A DNA stretch of 64,000 nt from CAZWSX01 sp964636985 (GCA_964636985.1 CAZWSX010000018.1:95525-159524); one strand, 5' to 3'; counted from the first letter of the stretch, positions 25,664 to 35,423 are shown. Notes: generated by a model not told the origin, from the letters alone. Translations and numbers: made by a program.

Positions 25664-26197
25664 CTACTCCCCTTGAGCCGCGAGCATCTCTTTGACCTCC
25701 TGCGATGATAAGCGCGAGACAGCGCCGTCCATCAGCAACACTGCGCCCCCTTTCTCGGGAGTCTCGGGAAGATAAGCAAGCGCGTACTGGCTGGTTCCAT
25801 TCGGAGCATCGCGGAAGTGCTTGCTCCATTTCACGATGCAGCCGGCCTGTTGAAGCGAAGCCATTTCGGGTGACTGGGGCAAGTCTTGCCAGCCCGCCGG
25901 ACCGTTACCGCGACTGTCGATCAAGTTGATGTACGCGACACCGAGCGCCTTGAGACGCTTGAAGTCCTGTTGCCATTGTTCGGCCGTGGCAGCTTGCTCA
26001 ACAACCGATGGCCCTTGCGCGGGGTTCGCGCCACCTGGCGACGAAGACGTCTGCGAAGCGTTCGCGTTCGGCGAGTTAGTGGATGAGGTCGTCGCGCCCG
26101 ATCCAACAGAAGGCTTGGGAGCCGCACCCTCATCGAGGCATCCCACAGTCATGAGCGAAACGGCAAAGACGATTGCGATTTGAACAATCAGGCGCAT
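25664..26197 (-). CDS. Putative lipoprotein of unknown function
   Basis: A 177-residue protein with a lipoprotein signal: a hydrophobic stretch at residues 4-18 ending in L-M-T-V-G-C, with Cys20 as the lipid attachment site. Residues 25-70 are Ser/Thr/Asn/Pro-rich linker. A small folded part follows, ending in G-G-A-V-L-L-M-D-G-A-V-S-R-L-S. That closing block is a recurrent feature of planctomycete secreted proteins and resembles the last strand region of DUF1559 proteins. Otherwise unrecognised. Confidence 0.65.
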   Translation of the reverse strand: MRLIVQIAIVFAVSLMTVGCLDEGAAPKPSVGSGATTSSTNSPNANASQTSSSPGGANPAQGPSVVEQAATAEQWQQDFKRLKALGVAYINLIDSRGNGPAGWQDLPQSPEMASLQQAGCIVKWSKHFRDAPNGTSQYALAYLPETPEKGGAVLLMDGAVSRLSSQEVKEMLAAQGE

Positions 26198-26470
26198 GGT
26201 AAGACTCCAGACTTGCTCGGCGGGTGAGAGAGATCAACCGATCGAAGGATCAACCGGTGATGCGATTTTACCCGCGCGGGATGGCACATTGAGACACTGT
26301 CGAGGCAGCCCCCCACTTCGTGGTATTGGCCCCGAGGTTCTTTACTGCGGTGCCGGAATCGACGTCGCGCCCGGGTTTTGGCCACGGCCGCGACTGGCGC
26401 GGCCGCCTTCAGCATCAACTTGACCCGGTTCCGCCAAACAATTAAGAGGATGGCCTGAGCCTGCCGCGGC

Positions 26471-28477
26471 CTATCGACCGCGGAGCGATTGCCATTGCTC
26501 GTCGAAGCCGCGCTTCTTCGTGCGGTTGGTCTTGCTGGGAACCGGCGCCAATTCTTCGCGTTCGACGGGGCCGATGGGCTCGAGCTCGTTTTCGTCGTCA
26601 CTAGGCTCAGTAGTCGGAAGCGATTCCTTCTCCTTCTGATCACTGTCCGTCAAATCCGTTGCTTGTTCGCGCTTGACCTTGGAGCGGTTCCAATCGACTT
26701 TGACGAACGCCCACACCGGGCCGTTTGACGATGCGGCGGTTTGCGACTTCGCTTCGTCTCGTTCGGGCAGCGAAGCCGAGCGGTCGTCGCGATTGAGCAG
26801 CGGCGGAGTCGAAATCCTCGGCAGGCGAGGCTTTTCGATGTTCTCATCGCGTAGCGGCTGTACTTTGGGACGATTCACCTTGGGCTCGCTAGGCTCCCAG
26901 GTGGACGGCAAGTCGCGAGTCGACGAGGCATCAGCCACCGATTCCTCAGCCGAGTACTTCGCTGGTTCTTCCTTCGGCGAGGCAGCCGGTTCGCGGCGGA
27001 CCTGGCCGCGCGAACCGCGCATCGCTGGCACATCGTTGTCGGCAACTTCGGGCTTCGACGGCCGACGTACTTCCGAGCGAGCATTTTCTTCTCGAGCAGG
27101 CTCCGCAACCTTTTTGCGAGGCGAGACCTTGCTCGTTTGGCCCGGCTCAACGTTCCGCCAGCCGTCGGCATCGGGTTCGCTCGAAGCTGGTACGCGCTGC
27201 CGCAGTTGCGGAGCGGATTCGCTTTCAAATTTGTAGCCGCTGTCGGGCGTGGTCGGACGAGCGCGATACTGGGTTGGTTCGTCGCTGTTTCGCCATTGCT
27301 CGTCGGCCGAGTCGCGGACGGTTTGCCGCGGTGCGATTTGCGACGGCGAAATGTTAGACGGCACGGTTCGCGAAGGCGCAGTTTGCGAAGGTGCAGTGCG
27401 GCGAGGTCCAACATTGCGCCAACCATCGCGGTCTGGCTCACCCGAGTCCACATCGTATTGGCTGGCGCGTCCGCGGTATTCAATCCGGCGGCTTTCGCCA
27501 TCACCGAATTGAGTTGGCCCCTCCGTATCAATGACATCACCTCGAACGCGCGGATAGTCTTCCGGGCGCAAGCTGGGCGGGCTATCGGCAGGAAGACGCG
27601 AGCCAGGCGGCGCGATGTAAGGCGCTCCGCCCGAATAGGGACCGGGCCTTACCATGGGGGCCGGCCCGACGGTTGCGGGAACGGCTGGCCCTGGCACCAC
27701 GGCGCCATTGCCGTAGTATCCCGGGGCGCACGTCGAGCACGTGGGAGCGGGGGCGCTTTGGAACAAGCTGAATTGGCGACGGGCCTGGTACTCGTAGCCG
27801 GTGCACGGTTGCAGCACGGTGACGGCCTGGCCGGTAGTCGGATCTTGCGCAACGACGGGGCGATAGTAAGTCACCGAGGTCGGATAGTAGGCCGTGCGAT
27901 AGAAGTTCCGCGGCGCGTAGGTGTCGATCATCGGCGGCGTAGTCACGGCGCGTCCAACGTACATGCTCGGCGTCGCGATCGGTGCTGCCACCGGCGAGTA
28001 CACAGTGTTAGGTGTTTGAACCCCCGGAACCACCGCGCGATACGCCGTTACGCCGGAGTAGCTCGACGGGAAAACCGTGCTCGGCGTGTAGCCGGCCGTG
28101 GTTTCGGGCGTGCTGGTCGAGACGACACCGCTCGCCTGGTAGTAGGTCGGCTGGAGCGTCTGCCAGCGGCCGGTATTCCAGTGTTGGTTGTAGGCCGAGC
28201 CCAAAGGCGCGCGGTACGACGAGAGCGGCGTGTAAGCCGCGTTGGGCGCAACGTAACCGGCGCCGTATGTGGCCGTTGGATTCGAATAGTAAGTCTGGGG
28301 CACGTAGGCCGCTGTGTTCCCGTAAGCGGCCGTGCTGCCGTAATAGGACGTGTTCGGGAAATACGGCGACGTTCCGCCCCAAACGGTGGTCACCTGGGCC
28401 GTGGCGGCTCGGTCGCCTGCGAACCCAAGCATGAGTCCAGCCAGAAAAATGGCGGTGGCAGCGGTGGAACGGTTCAT
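26471..28477 (-). CDS. Secreted Tyr/Pro/Ser-rich low-complexity protein
   Basis: From the ATG at 28477 the product is 668 residues with a signal peptide (M-N-R-S-T-A-A-T-A-I-F-L, cleavage after A-T-A-Q). Residues 25-290 are rich in Tyr, Thr, Pro and Asn with frequent Y-x-P or Y-Y segments. Residues 290-668 are Arg/Pro/Ser/Glu-rich and look disordered. No enzymatic motif is visible. This composition suggests a cell-wall, matrix or surface protein of the planctomycete envelope. An in-frame upstream extension to 28549 lacks signal character and is not used. Confidence 0.6.
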   Translation of the reverse strand: MNRSTAATAIFLAGLMLGFAGDRAATAQVTTVWGGTSPYFPNTSYYGSTAAYGNTAAYVPQTYYSNPTATYGAGYVAPNAAYTPLSSYRAPLGSAYNQHWNTGRWQTLQPTYYQASGVVSTSTPETTAGYTPSTVFPSSYSGVTAYRAVVPGVQTPNTVYSPVAAPIATPSMYVGRAVTTPPMIDTYAPRNFYRTAYYPTSVTYYRPVVAQDPTTGQAVTVLQPCTGYEYQARRQFSLFQSAPAPTCSTCAPGYYGNGAVVPGPAVPATVGPAPMVRPGPYSGGAPYIAPPGSRLPADSPPSLRPEDYPRVRGDVIDTEGPTQFGDGESRRIEYRGRASQYDVDSGEPDRDGWRNVGPRRTAPSQTAPSRTVPSNISPSQIAPRQTVRDSADEQWRNSDEPTQYRARPTTPDSGYKFESESAPQLRQRVPASSEPDADGWRNVEPGQTSKVSPRKKVAEPAREENARSEVRRPSKPEVADNDVPAMRGSRGQVRREPAASPKEEPAKYSAEESVADASSTRDLPSTWEPSEPKVNRPKVQPLRDENIEKPRLPRISTPPLLNRDDRSASLPERDEAKSQTAASSNGPVWAFVKVDWNRSKVKREQATDLTDSDQKEKESLPTTEPSDDENELEPIGPVEREELAPVPSKTNRTKKRGFDEQWQSLRGR

Positions 28478-28832
28478 GGCATCACTTCGAAAAAAGTTTT
28501 CGCAATCTCGGCCACTTTGGTTAAAGCGGATCGCAGCACAAGTTGTCAATCATTCCTACGCAACTCCCAAACATTTGGCAGGAGATTATGCGCAGGCAAA
28601 CTTTGGCCGAGAGGCAAGTGCTGGCGCTATTAGCGATAGCACGTTGACCAATCAACGCGATACGCCTCGGGCGCGCAACAATGCCCCGATAAACCTAGGT
28701 CAGAAACGCAGGCTTTCCCTAGCAGTTGCGGCCGAAAGAGTAGGAGGATATCACCGCTATCGTTACAATCCATAAGATCGACAGCGTCAACTTCTCGCGC
28801 GTTCCTTATCACTCAATCCGCATGGGGCATCT
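28478..28832. other. Divergent intergenic region, no recognised features
   Basis: About 355 bases between two divergent genes. I see no coding frame or strong hairpin. A TACAAT hexamer lies near 28764, but no suitably spaced -35 box accompanies it. Confidence 0.45.
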
Positions 28833-30854
28833 ATGCGAGACCAGCTCGGCAGTCATTGGCGATGGCGGCTTTTGTTGCTGCTGGCGCTCGTATTGACCGT
28901 CGCCGGCGAGCGTTCTCAATCGCCTCAATGGAGACTCATGATCGCTTCTGGCGGCGGAAAACGCATCGTCGCGACGTCAGAGCGTCGCGACCACGTTACC
29001 GTGATGGCGACTGATGAAACAACAGGGCGATTTCGGGACTGTCTTCGCATTGAGTTCGAGCCCTACCCGGCATACTTTCGAGTCGTGCACGAAGGAACTG
29101 CGGTTGCGTGGCAGCAGATGCGTGAGCTGCATGTTGGCAACCTCGACGCGCCCCATCGAACGAAGTCATGGCCAATTCCGCAGGACGTAGGTTGGTCGAT
29201 ATTCGAAGGGTTTTCATCGGACGAACGGTTTGCGGTTTTTCAAAAGCCGATGCAGATCAACTCGCCCGCCCCCGCCAAAACGGCCAATGCCGAGCGCCGC
29301 TACTTGATCAGCGTCGTCGACTTGAGCAGTGGCCAAATTGTCTCCGCCGAAGAGTGGGCGGGCCCCATCGAATCTACCGGAAAGCCGAACGAGTTTCGCG
29401 GCACAAAGAGTGAAGATTCCGCGAACGAAAGCGAACCGATCGACGCCTTGTGGAAGCTCACCGCGACGGGGCAATGGGAACGGATCGAATCGACGTCGCT
29501 CCCTTCGTTCGATCGATATCAGCGAGTTCGCTTGGCAGAGTCTCCCCAAGGAAGCATCCGACGTCTCGCTGACGACGAAAAGCCAACGCCGTCTGAAACA
29601 GAAATCGCCGGCGCCGTAGCCGCGGTATCACCTTCGGGTCATATCTTGATCGACCGTGCAGTCAAGTTTCAGACTTCCGTTCTGATAGGGCGGCAGGATA
29701 CCGCCAGGCTGCTTCGGACCGATGCGGTTATCAGCTATCACGGAATCTCGTTTCCCAATGACGATGCCGCGGCTGTCGTCATTCCATCTGACGATATCGA
29801 AGTACTCGACCTGAATACCGGAAAAGCGCTCACCACTTTTTACTTTGGCACCCATCGCCAAAAGGTGCTTACTGTTTTCGCGATTTGGACCGTTGTATTA
29901 GTTGGGATGTGGACATGGCTTGGAGCGCGCGAGAGATCCTCGTGGTGGATGTTCGATGCACCGCTGGCGATGGTAACCCTCCCGTTAGCGCATTTGACCT
30001 GGTTCGCAGCAAACTTCCAGGCACGAATGATGGGCTCCGCGATCTATGTATTTGGTCACATGGGGTTCATTGCGGGAATCATTGCTGGCGTTTCCATCGT
30101 CGTGGGATGGTATTGGACCTACGGCCATGGACGCACCGCGATAAGGTGGATTGTCGGCGGAATACTGCTCTGCGCGGTGTCCGCGTATCTTTGCCAACAA
30201 GTGGTGGACGAGTTACTGGGAGCTACTCGTTCGACAGTGGAAGGCATGACGCTCGTGTGGGCCGCTTGCCAGTCGGCGTCGATCGTCCTGGCCGGAGTCG
30301 GCGCGGTCCTCCTTTTGGCGACGAAGACGTTTGGCTGGACGGTAAGCGATGCGCCCCTCGATCAGCCGATCGGCCAATTCAGTCTTGCCTCGCTGTTCGT
30401 AGCGACGATTGGCATATCCATGATCTTCGCAATCGCCAAAGCGGCATCGAGCGAGTTGAATCTCCAAGTGTTGTGGTTCATCCTTGCTTCCGCCTTGGCA
30501 GTGCTGTTGATCGGGAACCTCGTTGTGTCCCTGATCCTGTCACGATCCATTTGGGCCGCGGCAATTCATGCCATGATCCTTCTCATACTTTTGCCCGCGA
30601 TTTGGATCACCGCCGAAATAAACCTCGGCGCGATAGCTTGGCTGCCCGTCGCTGGGGCTCATATCCTCGGATCGTTCCTTGGCGGTGCTCTTTTACCCAT
30701 TGTCATCGGCAGCGGCCTCGCCCGATGCCACGGCTGGCGATGGATGCGCGCGTCTCGCGCCATCGAGCCGCCGCCAGAAATGGAAGCGGCGCGCGAATCG
30801 ATAGAGAGCGCGCCGCAATCGGCAGATGTTGGCAACCAGCCGGTCCTGAACTAG
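28833..30854 (+). CDS. Large membrane protein with extracytoplasmic N-terminal half
   Basis: A 673-residue protein. A signal or anchor segment (residues 9-26) is followed by about 320 polar residues of beta-rich, propeller-like sequence (for example I-S-V-V-D-L-S-S-G-Q-I-V and E-V-L-D-L-N-T-G-K). From residue 345 to 645 there are about eight hydrophobic segments, then a polar tail. No transporter or enzyme signature is recognised. It might be a sensor or envelope protein. Its stop codon overlaps the stop codon of glyA on the opposite strand within a shared CTAG. Confidence 0.6.
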   Translation: MRDQLGSHWRWRLLLLLALVLTVAGERSQSPQWRLMIASGGGKRIVATSERRDHVTVMATDETTGRFRDCLRIEFEPYPAYFRVVHEGTAVAWQQMRELHVGNLDAPHRTKSWPIPQDVGWSIFEGFSSDERFAVFQKPMQINSPAPAKTANAERRYLISVVDLSSGQIVSAEEWAGPIESTGKPNEFRGTKSEDSANESEPIDALWKLTATGQWERIESTSLPSFDRYQRVRLAESPQGSIRRLADDEKPTPSETEIAGAVAAVSPSGHILIDRAVKFQTSVLIGRQDTARLLRTDAVISYHGISFPNDDAAAVVIPSDDIEVLDLNTGKALTTFYFGTHRQKVLTVFAIWTVVLVGMWTWLGARERSSWWMFDAPLAMVTLPLAHLTWFAANFQARMMGSAIYVFGHMGFIAGIIAGVSIVVGWYWTYGHGRTAIRWIVGGILLCAVSAYLCQQVVDELLGATRSTVEGMTLVWAACQSASIVLAGVGAVLLLATKTFGWTVSDAPLDQPIGQFSLASLFVATIGISMIFAIAKAASSELNLQVLWFILASALAVLLIGNLVVSLILSRSIWAAAIHAMILLILLPAIWITAEINLGAIAWLPVAGAHILGSFLGGALLPIVIGSGLARCHGWRWMRASRAIEPPPEMEAARESIESAPQSADVGNQPVLN

Positions 30855-32116
30855 ACCGTTTGGCCAACATCATCCAGCGCCGCGGCCGGCACCGGGAATT
30901 GCTCGCACAAGCTGCTCACTTCGCCGCGAATGCGCTGGAGCGTCTTTTCGTCGGCGTTGTTTTTGAGCGCCTCAAGAATCCACTGGCCGATCTTTTTCAT
31001 CTCGGCTGTTCCCATGCCACGCGTCGTGAGCGCGGGCGTTCCGATGCGAACGCCGCTGGGGTCAAGCGGCTTGCGCGTGTCGTAGGGAATCATGTTCATG
31101 TTGACTGTGATGCCGCACTGGCCCAGCGCCGCGGTCGCCGTCTTGCCGCCAATGCCCAGGCTGGTGACGTCGACGAGCATCAGGTGGTTATCAGTTCCAC
31201 CGCTGACAAGCGAGAGTCCGCCGGCGACGAGCGTTTCGGCCAAGGCCTTGGCGTTGTCGATGATTTGCTTGGCGTAAGCCTTGAACGAAGGTTGCAGGGC
31301 TTCGCCGAAGCATACCGCCTTGGCAGCCACAATGTGCATCAGCGGGCCACCTTGCAAGCCTGGGAAGACGCTGCGGTCGAGGTCCTTGGCGTACTCGGCC
31401 TTGCACATCACCATGCCGGAGCGCGGACCACGCAATGTCTTGTGCGTAGTCGTGCTCACAAAGTCGGCCACGGGAACCGGATTGTGATGCAGCCCGCCGG
31501 CAACCAAACCAGCGTAGTGAGCAATGTCAACGAAGAGCTTCGCCCCGACGTCGCGAGCGATCTGAGCGAACTTGTCATGGTCGATCTCGCGCGGGTAAGC
31601 ACTCGCGCCGGCGACAATCATCTTCGGCTTGTGTTCGCGAGCGAGCCGCGCGACCTGGTCGAAGTCGATGCGATGGGTGTCCTTCGTCACGCCGTAGCTG
31701 ACGAAGTGATACAGAATGCCGCTGATGTTCAGCTTCATCCCGTGCGTCAAGTGGCCGCCGTGGGCCAGGTCGAGTCCGAGCACCGTATCCCCCGGTTGGA
31801 GGCAGGTCACATAGACCGCCATGTTGGCGTTCGAACCCGAGTGCGGCTGCACGTTGACGTGCTCGGCGCCGAAAAGCTTTTTTGCCCGGTCGCGCGCCAG
31901 GTTCTCGGCAACGTCGACACATTCGCAGCCGCCGTAGTAGCGTTTGCCGGGATATCCCTCGGCGTACTTATTGGTCAGAACGCTACCCGCCGCCTGCATG
32001 ATGGCAGGGCTGACATAGTTTTCGCTGGCGATCATTTCCAGGCCGTCGGCCTGGCGTTCGATTTCGGCGGAGATGGCGGCCCACACTTCGGGATCGCGTT
32101 GTTCGAGAAAATTCAT
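30851..32116 (-). CDS. glyA: Serine hydroxymethyltransferase
   Basis: A 421-residue PLP enzyme from the ATG at 32116. Conserved segments are I-A-S-E-N-Y-V-S, Y-A-E-G-Y-P-G-K-R-Y-Y-G-G-C, H-S-G-S-N-A-N, D-I-A-H-Y-A-G-L-V-A-G and S-T-T-T-H-K-T-L-R-G-P-R-S-G, in which K226 forms the Schiff base. It interconverts serine and glycine, making 5,10-methylene-tetrahydrofolate for one-carbon metabolism. The frame is open for another 31 codons upstream, but that part has no similarity to the family. It stands alone and converges exactly with the membrane-protein gene. Confidence 0.97.
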   Translation of the reverse strand: MNFLEQRDPEVWAAISAEIERQADGLEMIASENYVSPAIMQAAGSVLTNKYAEGYPGKRYYGGCECVDVAENLARDRAKKLFGAEHVNVQPHSGSNANMAVYVTCLQPGDTVLGLDLAHGGHLTHGMKLNISGILYHFVSYGVTKDTHRIDFDQVARLAREHKPKMIVAGASAYPREIDHDKFAQIARDVGAKLFVDIAHYAGLVAGGLHHNPVPVADFVSTTTHKTLRGPRSGMVMCKAEYAKDLDRSVFPGLQGGPLMHIVAAKAVCFGEALQPSFKAYAKQIIDNAKALAETLVAGGLSLVSGGTDNHLMLVDVTSLGIGGKTATAALGQCGITVNMNMIPYDTRKPLDPSGVRIGTPALTTRGMGTAEMKKIGQWILEALKNNADEKTLQRIRGEVSSLCEQFPVPAAALDDVGQTV

Positions 32117-32288
32117 GGCGCAGGTTGCCCGCGAGGGGAGGGAAAGAGCAGCGATAATCGTCCACAATAGGACGTAGGGAAACGACCCATTGTCGACGGG
32201 GCAACCCAAAGCGTCAATGACGCGGGAACAGCACCCCTAGCATGCCGTGAAGGTGATTTGAAGAACCGCAAACGGGAGGGATTCGCCC

Positions 32289-32858
32289 ATGACGATCGGT
32301 CGCGGACAATGGTCGCTGCGAAATCTGTTAACCGCCACGGCGATCATTCCGGTCGCGGTCTACATGCTGGCCAAGGCCAATGCCATGTGGGTCTCGTTCG
32401 TCATCACCGTTGCGATAGGCGCTTGGATCGCGCTGGCAATTGTCGCGTTCGTTGGCAAAGGAGAACGGCGAGCGTTTGCCTCGGGGGCATTGATCGCGGC
32501 TACCGTATATGGTGCGGTGGTCTACTTCCTTGGAGACCTCAGCCTGGTTGGCTCAAACCTCTTCACCACGGGATTGCTCTACTATGCCCACGAAGCCTGC
32601 GTCACGCGGACCATGGTGCCGGTGCAAGGTGGCATGGGCATGGGCGGAGGTGGACCAATGATGATGATGTCGGGGATGGGGGGCGGAAGTCCCACCATGA
32701 TGCTGGCCAACGAATCCCCCAGTGGCCAGCACTTTGTGATGATCGGACAAGCGTATTGGGGTATCTTGATCGGAATCATCGGCGGATGGTTCGCCTGCTG
32801 GGTAGCGCGGCGGGAACGAAACGAGGTTGCCGCGCGTCCAAACAGCAACGCGGTCTAG
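32289..32858 (+). CDS. Tandem-array membrane protein, paralog 1
   Basis: A 189-residue protein with GGGAGGG before the ATG. It begins G-Q-W-S-L-R-N-L-L-T-A-T-A-I-I-P-V-A, the shared start of this array. It has three hydrophobic segments at about 13-30, 36-55 and 63-82, a Y-Y-A-H-E-A-C block, a Gly/Met-rich loop (residues 113-140), and a last helix followed by W-V-A-R-R. The Gly/Met loop is unique to this copy. All copies share this plan of three helices, a variable loop and a fourth helix. Function unknown. Confidence 0.65.
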   Translation: MTIGRGQWSLRNLLTATAIIPVAVYMLAKANAMWVSFVITVAIGAWIALAIVAFVGKGERRAFASGALIAATVYGAVVYFLGDLSLVGSNLFTTGLLYYAHEACVTRTMVPVQGGMGMGGGGPMMMMSGMGGGSPTMMLANESPSGQHFVMIGQAYWGILIGIIGGWFACWVARRERNEVAARPNSNAV

Positions 32859-32875
32859 TAGCCAAAGGCTTGCCA

Positions 32876-33472
32876 ATGCCCCGATGGACATTGCTGAATC
32901 TATTGATCGCCGCGGCGATGATTCCAGTCGCCATCTACATGCTGGTGAAGGCGAATGCCACACTGGCGGGCATAGCTGTCTTGCTCGCATTCGCGGCCTG
33001 GATTACGGCGTTGGTTATCGGACTCGTCGGCAAAGGAAAACCGAGAGTGTTTGCCGCCGGCGCACTGGTTGCGCTAACCATTTATGCGGGATTGGTTCTT
33101 TCCGAAGAACAATTCAGCCTAACGCAATCCAAACTCCCCACATCGGGCTTGCTCTACTACGCTCACGAAGCGTGCGTGACGGAATCATCGCCCCGAGAAT
33201 ACACGGGTCCTAGCGTTACCGTCCGTCAGGTCCTCGATGCCAAAGTAGCGACGCCGCTTCTACCGCCGCCCCTAGCGCGAGTGGTGCCCTTCATGACGGT
33301 AACAGAAGAAACACCCACCTCAGAAAACTTTGCGATCGTCGGCCACGTTTTTTGGGGCCTTCTTTTCGCGACCATCTGCGGATGCTTTGCCTGTTGGATA
33401 GCCAAGGCGGAACCAATGTCGACCGCGCCCCGTCCAACAAGCGATCCTGACGCAACGGACGCCGCCCAATAG
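32876..33472 (+). CDS. Tandem-array membrane protein, paralog 2
   Basis: A 198-residue paralog starting M-P-R-W-T-L-L-N-L-L-I-A-A-A-M-I-P-V-A with a weak AAAGG site. It follows paralog 1 by 17 bases. It shares the Y-Y-A-H-E-A-C-V-T block exactly with paralog 1, so these two are the closest pair. Its variable loop (about residues 103-150) is rich in Thr/Pro/Val instead of Gly/Met. It ends in H-V-F-W-G-L-L-F, a last hydrophobic helix and a Pro/Asp tail. Confidence 0.65.
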   Translation: MPRWTLLNLLIAAAMIPVAIYMLVKANATLAGIAVLLAFAAWITALVIGLVGKGKPRVFAAGALVALTIYAGLVLSEEQFSLTQSKLPTSGLLYYAHEACVTESSPREYTGPSVTVRQVLDAKVATPLLPPPLARVVPFMTVTEETPTSENFAIVGHVFWGLLFATICGCFACWIAKAEPMSTAPRPTSDPDATDAAQ

Positions 33473-33487
33473 CAAAAGGAGTTGCCG

Positions 33488-34036
33488 ATGCCCCAATGGT
33501 CTCTCCGAACACTTTTGATCGCGACGGCAATCGTGCCGGTAGCGATCTTTGCCATAGCGCAATCGACACGGTTCTATGCGACCGCAATGGTCAATCTTGC
33601 TGCGGTTGCCTGGACAATCGTAGCGATTGCGGCCTGCAGCAGCACGGTTACACGGCAGAAATGGGCGCGCGGAGCAATTGTTGCTGCAACTGCGTATGGG
33701 TTGTTTCTCTACTTGCTGCCATCCGAGTTGGAACTTGAGGGTTCCGGCTTTGTTACATCAGGAGCGCTATTCTATGCGCATCGTTTTCGCGCACATCTTA
33801 TTGGTGAGGAAGAGGAAGAGAACCTCGGCTTGAGACCAACGCCGTCTGACGCTGCGTTTGCCATTTATCGCGTGGGGCCGGCGACACTCTTTCCAGAAAG
33901 ACAAAATTTCGCAATCATCGGCCACGTCTATTGTGGCGTACTTTTTGGCATTGCTGGCGGATATTTCGCGCAATGGCTGGTGCAACACGAACAACGGAAT
34001 GCATCGCTGCGTACATCCAACGGTACCGTCCAATAG
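33488..34036 (+). CDS. Tandem-array membrane protein, paralog 3
   Basis: A 182-residue paralog from the ATG at 33488, with AGGAG six bases upstream (an in-frame TTG lies two codons earlier). It begins M-P-Q-W-S-L-R-T-L-L-I-A-T-A-I-V-P-V-A. The loop (about residues 103-135) contains a run of acidic residues E-E-E-E-E and no Gly/Met stretch. The last part, F-A-I-I-G-H-V-Y-C-G-V-L-F, carries Cys where other copies have Trp. It is 15 bases downstream of paralog 2. Confidence 0.65.
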   Translation: MPQWSLRTLLIATAIVPVAIFAIAQSTRFYATAMVNLAAVAWTIVAIAACSSTVTRQKWARGAIVAATAYGLFLYLLPSELELEGSGFVTSGALFYAHRFRAHLIGEEEEENLGLRPTPSDAAFAIYRVGPATLFPERQNFAIIGHVYCGVLFGIAGGYFAQWLVQHEQRNASLRTSNGTVQ

Positions 34037-34051
34037 CAAAGGAGTTCATTC

Positions 34052-34654
34052 ATGGCACAATGGTCTCTCCGAACGCTGCTGATCGCGACGGCCGTCATTC
34101 CCCTAGCCATCTTCGCCATCGCCAAGTCGACTCCGCTCTACGTTTCCGCGGTGTTGACCATCGCAGCAATCGCTTGGATCGCCGTGGCGATCATGGCTTG
34201 GATCGATTCGGGGTCTCGCCAGGCGTGGGCCCGCGGAGTCATCCTCGCCGCAACCGCCTATGGATTGCTCGTCATCTGGATGGGAACCGAACTCGAGCTG
34301 GTTGGCTCACGGCTCGCGACGTCAGGTGCTCTCTACTACGCCCATACGTGGGCGGCACCCGACGCCAATGCGCCGCTAGCTAGTCCCTACACGATCACTT
34401 TCACATCGCCCCAGGGAAGCTCGTTAACGACGAATGAGATCACCTTCGATGTGCGGACCAACACCGACAGCGGCGTTTCCGGTACGACTTGGAACTATTC
34501 CACGCTCTCCACTTTGCTCAACCAGACGCCAACGCGCCGAGACTTCGCGACCATCGGCCATGTCTACTGGGGTATTCTGCTGGGCCTGGCAGGCGGATGG
34601 TTCGCGGCATGGATCGCCCGTCGACAACAGCAAGAAGTGGAACGAACTTCCTAG
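34052..34654 (+). CDS. Tandem-array membrane protein, paralog 4
   Basis: A 200-residue paralog starting M-A-Q-W-S-L-R-T-L-L-I-A-T-A-V-I-P-L-A after a good AGGAG. The loop (about residues 100-160) is Thr/Ser/Asn-rich, suggesting an extracytoplasmic region. The conserved ending F-A-T-I-G-H-V-Y-W-G-I-L-L-G-L-A-G-G-W-F-A-A-W-I-A is nearly identical to paralog 5. It follows paralog 3 by 15 bases. Confidence 0.65.
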   Translation: MAQWSLRTLLIATAVIPLAIFAIAKSTPLYVSAVLTIAAIAWIAVAIMAWIDSGSRQAWARGVILAATAYGLLVIWMGTELELVGSRLATSGALYYAHTWAAPDANAPLASPYTITFTSPQGSSLTTNEITFDVRTNTDSGVSGTTWNYSTLSTLLNQTPTRRDFATIGHVYWGILLGLAGGWFAAWIARRQQQEVERTS

Positions 34655-34665
34655 GGAGCAAACCC

Positions 34666-35289
34666 ATGCAATGGTCACTTAAAACTCTGTTGATCGCCAC
34701 GGCTATCATTCCGGTAGCCGTTTTTGCCATCACGCAATCGACCCCGTTTTATGTCTCGGCCGTGGTCACTGCGGCGGCGATCGCCTGGATTGCCATCGCA
34801 ATCTTGGCTTGGGTCGAAACAGGCCAGCGACAAGCGTGGGCTCGCGGGATGATGATCGCCGCTACGGGCTACGCGATTTTGGTTTTCGCGCTCGGTGGCG
34901 AGGTCGGGCTGTCGGGTTCACGATTGGCGACGAGCCACGTGCTCGCGTATGCGTACCAGGGCGTCTTCCAACAGCAACCGCAGCTATTGCAGTTGCAAAC
35001 GCCGGCGGAGGTCCTCACCACGACCGTCATGGACTCCAACGGCAGTATTGTGCTCACACAGCCACCAAATGGCTCGGTGCAAGTAACTCCGCAGTTCTAC
35101 ATCAATGGCAACGTGACGTCGTTTCCCTACCCCCTTCAAGTCGTCTCGACGTCCCCGCAACCGCAAGATTTCGGCACTATCGGTCACGTGTACTGGGGCG
35201 CGCTGTTCGCCCTGGTCGGCGGGTGGTTTGCCGCATGGATCGCGCGGCGACAAAAACAAGAAGCCGAGAAGACTCAGCCGGCCGCTTAA
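34666..35289 (+). CDS. Tandem-array membrane protein, paralog 5
   Basis: A 207-residue paralog from the ATG at 34666, preceded by GGGAG. It starts M-Q-W-S-L-K-T-L-L-I-A-T-A-I-I-P-V-A. The variable loop is Gln/Thr/Pro-rich with Q-Q-Q-P-Q-L-L-Q-L-Q. The conserved end matches paralog 4. It is the last of the array, 11 bases after paralog 4, and is followed by a repeat-type hairpin with a T-run that probably ends transcription of the whole set. Confidence 0.65.
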   Translation: MQWSLKTLLIATAIIPVAVFAITQSTPFYVSAVVTAAAIAWIAIAILAWVETGQRQAWARGMMIAATGYAILVFALGGEVGLSGSRLATSHVLAYAYQGVFQQQPQLLQLQTPAEVLTTTVMDSNGSIVLTQPPNGSVQVTPQFYINGNVTSFPYPLQVVSTSPQPQDFGTIGHVYWGALFALVGGWFAAWIARRQKQEAEKTQPAA

Positions 35290-35423
35290 AGGATTTTTGC
35301 CACAGAGTTCTCGGAGAGGAGAAGAGGTTTCCTTCACTTCGCAAATCAAAAATCAACAATTATCAATCATCAATCGATTTGCATCTTGGGTGAAACGCGT
35401 CCTCGCGAGGCAAGCCCAACCGC

